NCBI GenBank assembly: GCA_965662565.1
Contig: CBFIHS010000007.1
Span: 1 to 64,000 of the forward strand
Origin: UBA5109 sp965662565
GTDB taxonomy: Bacteria; Pseudomonadota; Gammaproteobacteria; Pseudomonadales; Pseudohongiellaceae
DNA length: 64,000 nt
Direction of reading: 5' to 3'
Part shown: piece by piece, positions 54,122 through 61,835 of the stretch
Layout: every line of letters starts with the position of its first letter
How positions within the stretch are numbered: position 1 is the first letter of the stretch
Position numbers and translations under genes: made by a program
Notes under the pieces: model-generated
Told to the model about the DNA's origin: nothing
Database searches by the model: none
Seen by the model: only the letters and a program-made list of their open reading frames with translations

Positions 54122-54553
54122 TTAGCGGATTTTTTTATTGGCGTTTTCTTTTGGGATTGCGCGAGTATTGCCTTCATCACCAATAGCCACAAAAATAAAA
54201 GAGCCTTCGGCCACCTTTGTCCAATGCTCACCCTTTGCAACATGACTCACCCAGGCTTCAACAGACACTCGGATTGAGCTTCGTCCCACCCCTCTAATTT
54301 TTGTATAGCAGCCTACTAAAGAACCAATACTTACCGGTGAAAGGAAGCTGATATTGTCGATCGAGACTGTAGCAACCTTGCCTTTAGCGACTTTAGAACA
54401 AGCTAAGTGAGCAGCCATATCCATTTGGCAGGCCAACCATCCCCCGTGTATGTCTCCGTCTTGGTTTGTGTCTGCGGGTAAAGCGATAGTTTGCGTGGCA
54501 AGCTCGCCTTCCGGATGAGGGTTGGGGTCGAGGTCAAGGTTTTCTGTTTTCAT
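54122..54553 (-). CDS. Acyl-CoA thioesterase (YciA-like hotdog fold)
   Basis: 143 residues with a single hotdog domain. The segment QTIALPADTNQDGDIHGGWL followed by QMDMAAHLACSKVAKGKVAT matches YciA, with the catalytic Asp in the DTNQDGDIHGGW motif, and the SFLSPVSIGSLVGCY strand is also typical. YciA hydrolyses a wide range of acyl-CoAs in the cytoplasm. The gene follows dctM with ten bases between them on the same strand, so it is probably the last gene of the dctQ-dctM unit. A link with organic acid uptake is inference. Confidence 0.9.
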   Translation of the reverse strand: MKTENLDLDPNPHPEGELATQTIALPADTNQDGDIHGGWLACQMDMAAHLACSKVAKGKVATVSIDNISFLSPVSIGSLVGCYTKIRGVGRSSIRVSVEAWVSHVAKGEHWTKVAEGSFIFVAIGDEGNTRAIPKENANKKIR

Positions 54554-54563
54554 TCTAAGTTCC

Positions 54564-55949
54564 TCAGATTAAGGAAGGTAACCAAGTTGTCAGTTGCGGC
54601 CAGAGCGCTAATAAAAGCAACATAAAAAGTTGTATCAAAATATAAGGAATAACACCTTTATATATATCACTGGTTAAAACACTACCAGGTGCAGCACCGC
54701 GCAAATAAAATAAAGCAAAGCCAAAAGGAGGGGTTAAGAACGAAGTTTGTAGATTGACAGCCAACATAATTCCTAACCAGATTGGATCTATTCCCATCGC
54801 TAAAAGAATAGGTCCAACAATTGGAATTACCATATAAATTATTTCAATAAAGTCCAGAATGAAACCAAGTACAAAGACAACAAGCATTACAAGGACAACG
54901 GCCATAACGGTCCCGCCGGGCAAGGTTTCAAAGAACTCTTCAATCAAGATGTCTCCGGAAAAACCACGAAAAACTAATGAAAAAATACTGGCTCCAATAA
55001 GGATCATATAAATCATTGAACTTACTTTTGCCGTTGAGATTGAAACTTCTTTAACGATTGAGAAGCTTAATTTGCCTTTCGTTAGAGCTAAAAGAAGAGC
55101 GCCAAGACCTCCTACACCAGCTGCTTCAGTAGGAGTTGCTACTCCAAAAAGTATGGAACCAAGAACCGCTATGATTAAAAGTAGAGGAGGTAACAAGCTT
55201 TTCAAAAGTTGCTGGATAACGCTGCTATTTCCTTTAATGGCATCAAGATCTTCTTGTTTTGCTGGAGGGGCGTATTCGGGCTTTATAATTGCCATGCCAA
55301 GCATATAGATTGAATAAAGTCCTACCAGCATTAGTCCCGGAACTATAGCGCCAGTAAACAAGTCACCCACGGAAACCGTTTGCGTAGAAAAAATACCCAT
55401 TTTTAGTTGGGCTTGCTGATAAGCGGTGGACATAACATCGCCAAGGAGTACCAAGGCAATAGAAGGCGGGATAATTTGTCCTAAGGTTCCTGTTGCGCAG
55501 ATTGTACCCGTCGCTAATGATGGTTTGTAACCGGCCTTCAACATGCTTGGCAGTGATAACATACTCATTGTCACTACAGTTGCGCCGACAATGCCTGTGC
55601 TAGCCGCTAATAGCATCCCGACGAGTATTACTGAAAGGCCTAAGCCTCCTCGTAATCTACCAAAAAGAAGAGTCATGCCTTCTAGAAGATCTTCAGCAAT
55701 TTTTGATTTTTCCAGCATCACTCCCATAAAAACAAACATAGGAATCGCAAACAGAGTGGTGTTGGTAATGACTCCTGCATAGATACGATTGGTGACGGCG
55801 CTTAAAAAAGAAGTATCAAAAGTTCCGGTTAAAACGCCTATTCCGGCAAAAGCGAGTGAGGTGCCTGCAAGCGAAAAAGCCACGGGATAACCTGCAAGTA
55901 AGACTATGCAAATGCATATGAAAAGCAAGAAAGGCATTAATTCCATCAT
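54564..55949 (-). CDS. TRAP transporter large permease subunit DctM
   Basis: 461 residues, about twelve membrane helices. Family features include FLLFICICIVLLAGYPVAFS at the N-terminus, PMFVFMGVMLEKS, ATGTLGQIIPPSIALVLLG, ATPTEAAGVGGLGALLLAL and the C-terminal LQTSFLTPPFGFALFYLRG. It is the ion-coupled transport domain (Na+ in characterised systems). Its ATG overlaps the dctQ stop codon by four bases, so the two are translationally coupled. Confidence 0.95.
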   Translation of the reverse strand: MMELMPFLLFICICIVLLAGYPVAFSLAGTSLAFAGIGVLTGTFDTSFLSAVTNRIYAGVITNTTLFAIPMFVFMGVMLEKSKIAEDLLEGMTLLFGRLRGGLGLSVILVGMLLAASTGIVGATVVTMSMLSLPSMLKAGYKPSLATGTICATGTLGQIIPPSIALVLLGDVMSTAYQQAQLKMGIFSTQTVSVGDLFTGAIVPGLMLVGLYSIYMLGMAIIKPEYAPPAKQEDLDAIKGNSSVIQQLLKSLLPPLLLIIAVLGSILFGVATPTEAAGVGGLGALLLALTKGKLSFSIVKEVSISTAKVSSMIYMILIGASIFSLVFRGFSGDILIEEFFETLPGGTVMAVVLVMLVVFVLGFILDFIEIIYMVIPIVGPILLAMGIDPIWLGIMLAVNLQTSFLTPPFGFALFYLRGAAPGSVLTSDIYKGVIPYILIQLFMLLLLALWPQLTTWLPSLI

Positions 55950-56497
55950 ATTGCCGTATTCTCCTCGTCTTCTAGATCAATTCCTTTGATCTCAGGAAAG
56001 AAAAGAATGCTTATATTTCTTAAAATTTCTGCGATGGCCTGAATGATTAACAAAAAGCACATAACTAAAATAGTGGACTTCAAGAGATAGACAAAAGGCA
56101 GGCCACCTGCATCTGGCGAGTCTTCTAGGATTGCCCAAGAAGACATGATATAGGTCCAACTGCTTATCAAGATAAAGAGCGTAACTGGCAAAAGCAGGAA
56201 AATAGAACCTAAGAGATTCACCCATGCCTTATAACGCTCAGAGGCGATGTTATAAACAATATCTACACGTACATGAGCGTTATGTTTCAGCGTATAACCA
56301 ACTGCTAAAAAAATGAAAAGGGCGTTTATATAGATAATTGATTCCTGGATGGCAATTGAACCGCTATTAAAAACATATCTAGCGACAACGACATAGCAAG
56401 TGACTAGCACCATCAAAATAGAAAGATAGGAGGATGTTTTACCAACAGCTTCTGTAAAGCTATCTAGAAAGTTAATTATTATTCTTAGTATGGACAT
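55946..56497 (-). CDS. TRAP transporter small permease subunit DctQ
   Basis: 183 residues with four membrane helices (about 20-40, 52-70, 95-115 and 140-160). The ALFIFLAVGYTLKHNAHVRVDI stretch in the middle is characteristic of DctQ. It pairs with DctM in the inner membrane and the DctP-like protein encoded at 52949. It starts just inside the 3' end of a short hydrophobic reading frame that may be a remnant of the upstream membrane gene. Confidence 0.92.
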   Translation of the reverse strand: MSILRIIINFLDSFTEAVGKTSSYLSILMVLVTCYVVVARYVFNSGSIAIQESIIYINALFIFLAVGYTLKHNAHVRVDIVYNIASERYKAWVNLLGSIFLLLPVTLFILISSWTYIMSSWAILEDSPDAGGLPFVYLLKSTILVMCFLLIIQAIAEILRNISILFFPEIKGIDLEDEENTAI

Positions 56498-56603
56498 TCT
56501 AAAAATTGTCGATTTATTTCAGTAATTTTAAGTATTACTAGAATGAGAGTAGCGCTCATCAAAAAGGCTGGCAGAATAACATAAAGCAAGGCTTGAATAG
56601 TAG
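56485..56603 (-). pseudogene. Possible frame-shifted C-terminal part of the upstream membrane protein
   Basis: In a different minus-strand frame from the 118-residue protein and directly after its stop, this stretch encodes a convincing fourth membrane helix (ALLYVILPAFLMSATLILVI) and ends ECPY at a TAA beside the dctQ start. The frame is open back to 56718, overlapping the upstream gene. A one-base change in the CTTTTA run near 56610 would join the two. It may be a real break, an error, or only AT-rich noise. Confidence 0.3.
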
Positions 56604-56960
56604 TTAAATCAGTAAAAGACGAAGGCTCAGCCAAAGTAATAATGCGCTTACAACAATAATTAACAAGGCCAATAACCTGTAAAAAAGCAGCTTTACTTTG
56701 ATTAGGATTCGATGCCAATAAGTATCATCAGCTAAGGGGGGATCAGGAATCTCATTAAAGATTTCAATATTTACTAAAATTAGCATCCCCCAAAGTGAAG
56801 CGACTATGGCAGGTTCCAGAGCCTCTGCAGTAAACGCGGTAGTTATGAACAAACAGTATATAGTTAGCAATAAGGCAATAAAGGTGAAAGCCATCCAAAC
56901 AGAACGCAGAGGCTTCAGGATGCGCGCGAGTTTATGGATACGTAAGAGTAAGCGCTTCAA
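56604..56960 (-). CDS. Uncharacterised small membrane protein upstream of dctQM
   Basis: I do not recognise this 118-residue protein. A basic N-terminus (MKRLLLRIHKLARILKPLR) is followed by three hydrophobic helices (about 20-45, 51-68 and 87-117). A polar loop rich in Pro and Asp (NEIPDPPLADDTYWHR) separates helices two and three. It lies 106 bases before dctQ on the same strand and 25 bases after the DUF2750 gene, so it may be co-transcribed with both. It ends abruptly inside helix three, and a further helix is found in another frame just downstream. Confidence 0.6.
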   Translation of the reverse strand: MKRLLLRIHKLARILKPLRSVWMAFTFIALLLTIYCLFITTAFTAEALEPAIVASLWGMLILVNIEIFNEIPDPPLADDTYWHRILIKVKLLFYRLLALLIIVVSALLLWLSLRLLLI

Positions 56961-56985
56961 TATTGGGGTCTAGCCAGGCAGGGCA

Positions 56986-57345
56986 TTATTTTTGAAGTTC
57001 CGAAGAAATGCATGCGGCTATGTCTGAAGGCTCAAGCTCGGGGCCTTCCATGTCAGAATTCCAATTTACACCCACCATAGCATTATCTTCATGCATTCCC
57101 GGCAGCCAATCTTCAAGAAAGGATTCTAAAGGGATGGTTTCAGGTTTATAAGAGGCCCATTCTCCATTGCATAGAACCTGAGCCAATTTCTCAGAAGAAA
57201 AAAATGGCAATACGTCGGTTTCCTCAAATTCAATAGAGGGGCAAATGGCCCAACCCTCTTCACCTTTTAAGCCCCAAACTTCTAGTGAGGAGCTGATGAG
57301 ATTAGAAAATTCGATTAACGCTTGCGTTTCTTCTGGAGAACCCAC
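56986..57345 (-). CDS. DUF2750 domain protein
   Basis: 119 residues, soluble and acidic. The pattern fits DUF2750: EEGWAICPSIEFEETDVLPFF, then AQVLCNGEWASYKPETIPLE, FLEDWLPGMHEDNAMVGVNW and a final ELEPSDIAACI. These resemble the family's W-x-L, P-x-W and GVNW segments as I know them. The biochemical role is unknown. It starts 18 bases after uspA on the same strand, so it is likely read from the uspA promoter and shares its regulation. Confidence 0.7.
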   Translation of the reverse strand: MGSPEETQALIEFSNLISSSLEVWGLKGEEGWAICPSIEFEETDVLPFFSSEKLAQVLCNGEWASYKPETIPLESFLEDWLPGMHEDNAMVGVNWNSDMEGPELEPSDIAACISSELQK

Positions 57346-57363
57346 AACTATCCTTAGATATCC

Positions 57364-57795
57364 TTAGACGTGTACGGTTAATAAATCACAGTTAACGCCA
57401 TGTGCGACACCTGTGGATGTAGAACCAAAAATAAGTTCCCAGCCATGTTTGCCATGGTTGCCCATAACAATTAGATCAGCATTTATCTGTGCAGCAAGCT
57501 CTTTGATTTCTCGTGCGGGCTGGCCTAACAAGGTATGTAGCCTATTTTCTGGTATATCGAGGTTTTTCCCCATTTCTAGCAATGCGGTTTTTGCTTGCTG
57601 CGTAGCTTCTTGATGAAGCCCTTCGACATCTATAGTAGAAATTTCGATTGCATAACCTACTGCAATCGGCTCAATCACATGCACAATACTTATTTGTGCG
57701 TCATTGCTTTTAGCAAGAGTTCGCGCCTTATCGAGAATTACGGCTGAATCTTGTGATAAATCTACAGCAACTAAAATATTGTGGTAAAGACTCAT
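57364..57795 (-). CDS. Universal stress protein (UspA family)
   Basis: 143 residues, one Usp domain. It starts MSLYHNILVAVDLSQDS and has the nucleotide-binding pattern GNHGKHGWELIFGSTSTGVAHGV in its C-terminal part, a G-2x-G-9x-G(S/T)-type motif. ATP or AMP binding is possible. AGGAG six bases before the ATG is a good ribosome binding site. The upstream region carries a near-consensus ANR/DNR box with a minus-10 at the right distance, so oxygen-limited induction is likely. Confidence 0.92.
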   Translation of the reverse strand: MSLYHNILVAVDLSQDSAVILDKARTLAKSNDAQISIVHVIEPIAVGYAIEISTIDVEGLHQEATQQAKTALLEMGKNLDIPENRLHTLLGQPAREIKELAAQINADLIVMGNHGKHGWELIFGSTSTGVAHGVNCDLLTVHV

Positions 57796-57808
57796 TTCAT
57801 ACTCCTTT

Positions 57809-57823
57809 GATCATTAAATGATC
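57809..57823. promoter_or_regulatory. Palindrome in the uspA leader
   Basis: GATCATT-A-AATGATC, a perfect 15-base inverted repeat immediately upstream of the uspA ribosome binding site and downstream of the predicted transcription start. It could be an operator or a leader structure that affects translation. Confidence 0.35.
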
Positions 57824-57843
57824 TTATTTTCATAAGTGTAGTT

Positions 57844-57885
57844 ATTAGACCGCGGGACTACAAGAAGCACGTTGATACAAGTCAA
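57844..57885 (-). promoter_or_regulatory. ANR/DNR (FNR-type) activated promoter of uspA
   Basis: TTGATACAAGTCAA at 57872-57885 matches TTGAT-N4-GTCAA fully. On the minus strand TCTAAT at 57844-57849 is a fair minus-10. The two centres are exactly 32 bases apart, the geometry of a class II FNR promoter with the box at -41.5. The divergent DUF4265 gene has no minus-10 at the mirrored distance, so the site should serve uspA. Confidence 0.7.
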
Positions 57886-57928
57886 TAGTTCTTTTCTGCT
57901 AACATTGACCCATTAGAGGAGATCAGCA

Positions 57929-58423
57929 TTGAAACAAGAGCAGCAAGCCGTATTACAACTACCAGCCGGACGTGATAGTGAAGGCAAGCAGGTTATAGAA
58001 AGGGTTGAGGTTTATGTATTAGAAAAGGACGGCCATTTTGAGTTGAAGGCTTCGCCTTTATTCGTTCGTAACCTTGCACGTGGTGATGTCATTTTTGTAG
58101 ATGAAGAGAAACCAGATACTTTCAGCATTGTTGAGCGTAGCGGTAATCTGGCTCTTCGAGTATTTCGTAAAAACGATATACATGAACTCGAGAATCGTTT
58201 GACGCCAGAAGTCGAAAAGCTAGACGGTAATTTAGATTTAAAAACGAAGCGTGCGCTAAGCTATTCGTTACATGTTAATTTAGGTTTTGCTGCCATAGAA
58301 TCTTTGTTTGATAATGTTATGGCGCAATATCCAGACTCAGTTTGGTATTATGGTAATGTATATGATCCAAATGATGGCACTACCGCTTTGAATTGGTGGG
58401 ATAGTTTTATTAATCAAGTATAG
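57929..58423 (+). CDS. DUF4265-like protein
   Basis: 164 residues, soluble. The N-terminal half (VEVYVLEKDGHFELKASPLF, then VRNLARGDVIFVDEE) resembles DUF4265 proteins, whose central 'NiPff-x6-GDvV' pattern is comparable, but I am only moderately sure. The C-terminus ends YGNVYDPNDGTTALNWWDSF. Function is unknown. The start is TTG at 57929, with GGAG seven bases upstream. It is divergent from uspA across 133 bases. Confidence 0.6.
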   Translation: MKQEQQAVLQLPAGRDSEGKQVIERVEVYVLEKDGHFELKASPLFVRNLARGDVIFVDEEKPDTFSIVERSGNLALRVFRKNDIHELENRLTPEVEKLDGNLDLKTKRALSYSLHVNLGFAAIESLFDNVMAQYPDSVWYYGNVYDPNDGTTALNWWDSFINQV

Positions 58424-58496
58424 ACCAAGCTAGCGCCAAGTTAAGATCAGCCTAGAAAAATCAGCTTAATAACAATCAGAAACAAAAGAGCAAAAA

Positions 58497-59270
58497 ATGT
58501 TAATAGTTATATCACCAGCAAAAACCTTAGATTATGAAACGTCAGTTTCTACCAAGAAAGAAACGCAGCCTACATTTCTACCTGAATCAGAAAAACTCAT
58601 TACAGAACTTCAAGCGCTATCACCTGAAGACATAACTGAACTAATGCATGTGAGCTCAAAAATTGCTGAACTAAATTTCTCCAGATTTTTAAATTGGGAA
58701 CAGCCACTAACTAGCCCCAAGGCGCGCCAGGCTATTTTTGCTTTCAAAGGCGATGTATACACAGGCATAGACATTCAACAATATAAGGCAGCCGATTTAG
58801 AATTTGCACAAAAGCATTTACGAATTTTATCTGGGCTTTATGGCCTCTTACGACCTTTAGACTTAATGCTGCCATATCGACTTGAAATGGGCACACGGTT
58901 CGCCAATTCGCGTGGTGAAAACCTGTATAAGTTTTGGGGAGAAAAACTCAGTGAAGCAGTTAATCAAGCGTTAGAAGCACAAAAAGATCAGGTGCTGGTT
59001 AACTTAGCTTCAAATGAATATTTCAAAGCTTTGAAAACTCAAAACCTCAATGCTGAAATAGTAACACCAGTTTTTAAAGATTATAAAAATGGTCAATATA
59101 AAGTAATTAGTTTTTTTGCAAAAAAAGCCAGAGGCTTAATGGCTTCATATATTCTTTTAAATCGCATAAAAGATAAGGAAGGCTTAAGTGATTTTGCAGA
59201 AGCGGGCTATCGTTACAGTAAGGCAGAATCTACTGACGCCAGCCCTGTCTTCTTACGCAAACAGAGTTAA
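58497..59270 (+). CDS. yaaA: Peroxide stress protein YaaA
   Basis: 257 residues, E. coli YaaA (DUF328) length. The opening LIVISPAKTLDYETSVSTKK and the later QKHLRILSGLYGLLRPLDLM, LPYRLEMGTRFAN and FKDYKNGQYKVISFFAKKARG segments are unmistakable family blocks. YaaA lowers free iron and protects against Fenton damage during H2O2 stress; it has been reported to bind DNA. It is a single gene after DUF4265 with 73 bases between. Confidence 0.96.
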   Translation: MLIVISPAKTLDYETSVSTKKETQPTFLPESEKLITELQALSPEDITELMHVSSKIAELNFSRFLNWEQPLTSPKARQAIFAFKGDVYTGIDIQQYKAADLEFAQKHLRILSGLYGLLRPLDLMLPYRLEMGTRFANSRGENLYKFWGEKLSEAVNQALEAQKDQVLVNLASNEYFKALKTQNLNAEIVTPVFKDYKNGQYKVISFFAKKARGLMASYILLNRIKDKEGLSDFAEAGYRYSKAESTDASPVFLRKQS

Positions 59271-59300
59271 AGCTTAAAAGGAAAAATCTCAAAAGGTGAA

Positions 59301-59555
59301 TTAAAGTCCCAGGTGTCCTAAAGACTCTATTATTTCAAGCGCAATCCTTGCCGCCTTAGGGTGACTCTCTTCAATTTCTTCTAGCAGCTCTTGGGTCGCT
59401 TCCTTAATATCTCCACTAGCGGGTTTAGGCCCCTCCCAGCTGTCCAGCTGAGCCTGGAGTTGCGCCAGTAATAAATCCTGTTGTGGGCTAGTGTCATCGG
59501 ATGAAAGTTTTTCATGCAGATTAGAAATTAAACCCTGGATTTTAGCCTTTGGCAT
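59301..59555 (-). CDS. DUF4404 family protein
   Basis: 84 residues, predominantly alpha-helical and acidic. The pattern of an amphipathic N-terminal helix (LISNLHEKLSSDD), a middle helix rich in Leu and Gln, and the ending EESHPKAARIALEIIESLGHLGL matches DUF4404 small proteins, where 'HP.la..l..i...L..mGi' is typical. Function unknown. It converges on yaaA with 30 bases between ends. A good AGGAGC precedes its ATG. Confidence 0.7.
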   Translation of the reverse strand: MPKAKIQGLISNLHEKLSSDDTSPQQDLLLAQLQAQLDSWEGPKPASGDIKEATQELLEEIEESHPKAARIALEIIESLGHLGL

Positions 59556-59644
59556 AAATAGCTCCTTGAGTGAGTTAGCAAGAGAAGAATAGGCTGCTAG
59601 ATAAGATTGTGCAATATAGTTTTATTGAGGCTTATCAATAAGAG

Positions 59645-60802
59645 TTAACTTAAGTCTGATTTTTTGAAAGGGAGATGTCTTTCGACTGCATCCTGATAAT
59701 TATCAATATGTTTTTTTTCTTTTTTAAGAAAGTGTTCGATAGCAGAGCTAAACTCCGGATTAGAAATCCAGTGATTTGAATAAGTCTCAACCGGTTCAAA
59801 GCCCCTTTGAATTTTATGCTCTCCTTGTGCGCCGGAGTCAAAACGGTGAAGATTATTCTCTATGCAGTATTCTATTCCTTGGTAGTAACAAGTTTCAAAA
59901 TGCAGGAACTGCCATTCATTGTCGGACCCCCAGTACCTACCATATAAAGTTTTATCGTCTTTAAAGCTGAGTGCACCAGCAATGTAGGCATCCTCTTTTT
60001 TTGCAAAAACGAGGAATAAGTTTTCAGGTAAAAGCCTGCTCAGCTCAAGAAAAAAAGAAAGATTTAGGTAAGCAGAACGGCCTCGAACTAGGTAAGTATT
60101 TTGATAAAACCTATAAAAGTGCTGCCAATGTTCTGCAGTGATACTTTCGCCTTCAAGCCATTCGAAGCTAATCTCACTGGCTTCAATTTTTTTGCGTTCT
60201 TTTTTTATATTTTTTCTTTTTCTGGAAGCAAAGCTTTCTAAAAAATTTTCAAAGCTACTGTAACTCTTGTTGAACCATTGATATTGGCAGCCTATACGCT
60301 GAAGCAAACCACGCTCCTCTAGCAAGCCATAATGATGCTTCTCCGGAAATAAAACATGCCAGCTGGAAGCGTTATGGTTTTTAGCTTCTTGCATAATACT
60401 TGCAACGATTAAGTCTAAAATAGCTTTCTCATCTTCGGTTTTTGAAATACATATTCTAGGTCCAGATGAGGGTGTAAACGGAACAGCCGTTACAAATTTT
60501 GGATAATATTCTAAACCATGCTGGTAATAAGCATCAGCCCATGACCAGTCAAAAACATACTCGCCCATTGAATTATTTTTCAAATAGAGAGGAGCTATTG
60601 CTATAAGCTTTCCACCGTCAGATCTTATGATTAAATGTCGTGGCTGCCAACCAGTTTCAGCTGAGACAGAACCGCTTTTTTCAAGCGCCAATAAAAAGCC
60701 ATGTTGTAAAAAGGGGTAGGTATTGTCTACTAAGAGATTCCAGTCTTCTGCAGAAACAAAGGTAATGCTGTCTAAAAAAGTTACACTGTATTCCTGACTC
60801 AT
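59645..60802 (-). CDS. COG3146-type GNAT/FemAB-like protein
   Basis: 385 residues. This resembles the DUF482/COG3146 proteins, labelled in databases as peptidoglycan-biosynthesis related, which have two GNAT-like halves like FemX/FemAB. Visible segments are FLQHGFLLALEKSGSVSAETGWQPRHL, PFTPSSGPRI, RKRKNIKKERKK and the C-terminal LHFETCYYQGIEYCIENN with FDSGAQGEHKIQRGFEP. The actual substrate is unknown. ATG at 60802 is preferred over a TTG three codons upstream. It is monocistronic and divergent from the PHP gene. Confidence 0.8.
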   Translation of the reverse strand: MSQEYSVTFLDSITFVSAEDWNLLVDNTYPFLQHGFLLALEKSGSVSAETGWQPRHLIIRSDGGKLIAIAPLYLKNNSMGEYVFDWSWADAYYQHGLEYYPKFVTAVPFTPSSGPRICISKTEDEKAILDLIVASIMQEAKNHNASSWHVLFPEKHHYGLLEERGLLQRIGCQYQWFNKSYSSFENFLESFASRKRKNIKKERKKIEASEISFEWLEGESITAEHWQHFYRFYQNTYLVRGRSAYLNLSFFLELSRLLPENLFLVFAKKEDAYIAGALSFKDDKTLYGRYWGSDNEWQFLHFETCYYQGIEYCIENNLHRFDSGAQGEHKIQRGFEPVETYSNHWISNPEFSSAIEHFLKKEKKHIDNYQDAVERHLPFKKSDLS

Positions 60803-60936
60803 TCTTGCCAACTGTTTGTTACGAAATCAATTTGGGTTATTTAGCTTAGGCTATGATGCTGGTAAAGTTGCTAACATTAATGAGTGTACAAGATTGATTA
60901 GAATTGACCAAGGCTTGAAAGGGCTGGAAAACTTAT

Positions 60937-61791
60937 ATGAATAGTAACAATGTAGCAAAAGTTTCAGTCCATGGTGGTCATAGCGGGCAGTTTTGTGAGC
61001 ACGCAAAAGATGATTTAGAAAGTATCGTGCGGGCTTATATCGATCAGGGCTTTAGTTGGGTTGGAATTACGGAACATATACCTCCGGCCTCGGATGCGAT
61101 GAGATACCCAGATGAAGCAGAAGCAGCGTTAACGGCGAGCTTCTTACAGGATCGCTTTGCTGAGTATTTTCGCCTAGGCCGCGAGCTGCAAAACAAATAC
61201 TCTAAAGAAATAACCTTGCTGCTGGCTTTTGAAATTGAGACTTACACGGGTGCAAAGGCGCATATTCATGAGCTTATAAAACGTTATCAACCTGACTATC
61301 TGGTTGGATCACTGCATCATGTGGGAGAAATCGGAATAGATTACAGTCCTGAGCAATTTCATCAGGCGCTTGAAAAAGCCGGTAGCATTAAGCAGCTGTA
61401 CTGCAACTACTTTGATAGTCAGTTTGCAATGTTGCAAGAGTTTAAGCCTGCTGTTGTTGCCCATTTTGATTTAATCCGCAAATACGACCTCAATTATTTG
61501 AGTTCTCTGGCATTGCCTGAAGTGCTTGAGAGGGTAGAGCGTAATTTGGACTTCATTGCTGAAAACGAACTGATTTTGGACTTTAATTTACGCGGCTTTG
61601 ATAAAGCGCTAGAACAATACCCTTCGTTAGCAATTTTAAAGCGAGCTTTAGCCAAAGGCATTGCTATCGTTCCGGGAGATGATTCACACGGAGTAAGCTC
61701 GGTAGGTAGAAATTATGATAAAGGCATAGCGGTGCTTAACAATTTGAATGCGCCATTACTTTGGCAAAAACCGCGGCTTATATCTTATTGA
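60937..61791 (+). CDS. PHP-domain histidinol-phosphatase-like phosphoesterase
   Basis: 284 residues. The PHP metal site is visible in pieces: VHGGHSGQFCEHAKD near the N-terminus, GITEHIP, AFEIET, LVGSLHHV, VVAHFDLIRK and the final PGDDSHGVSSVG. Similar proteins are annotated as HisK/HisJ-type histidinol-phosphatase. The first motif has HGGHSG where HxHxxxS is usual; its first His is shifted to Gly-Gly-His, as in several homologues with this start. No histidine genes are nearby, so the role is uncertain. It converges on ubiA with 44 bases between ends. Confidence 0.8.
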   Translation: MNSNNVAKVSVHGGHSGQFCEHAKDDLESIVRAYIDQGFSWVGITEHIPPASDAMRYPDEAEAALTASFLQDRFAEYFRLGRELQNKYSKEITLLLAFEIETYTGAKAHIHELIKRYQPDYLVGSLHHVGEIGIDYSPEQFHQALEKAGSIKQLYCNYFDSQFAMLQEFKPAVVAHFDLIRKYDLNYLSSLALPEVLERVERNLDFIAENELILDFNLRGFDKALEQYPSLAILKRALAKGIAIVPGDDSHGVSSVGRNYDKGIAVLNNLNAPLLWQKPRLISY

Positions 61792-61835
61792 GAAACAAGA
61801 GAGCACGCATGTGAGTGAGTATGGACTTAGGTTTT

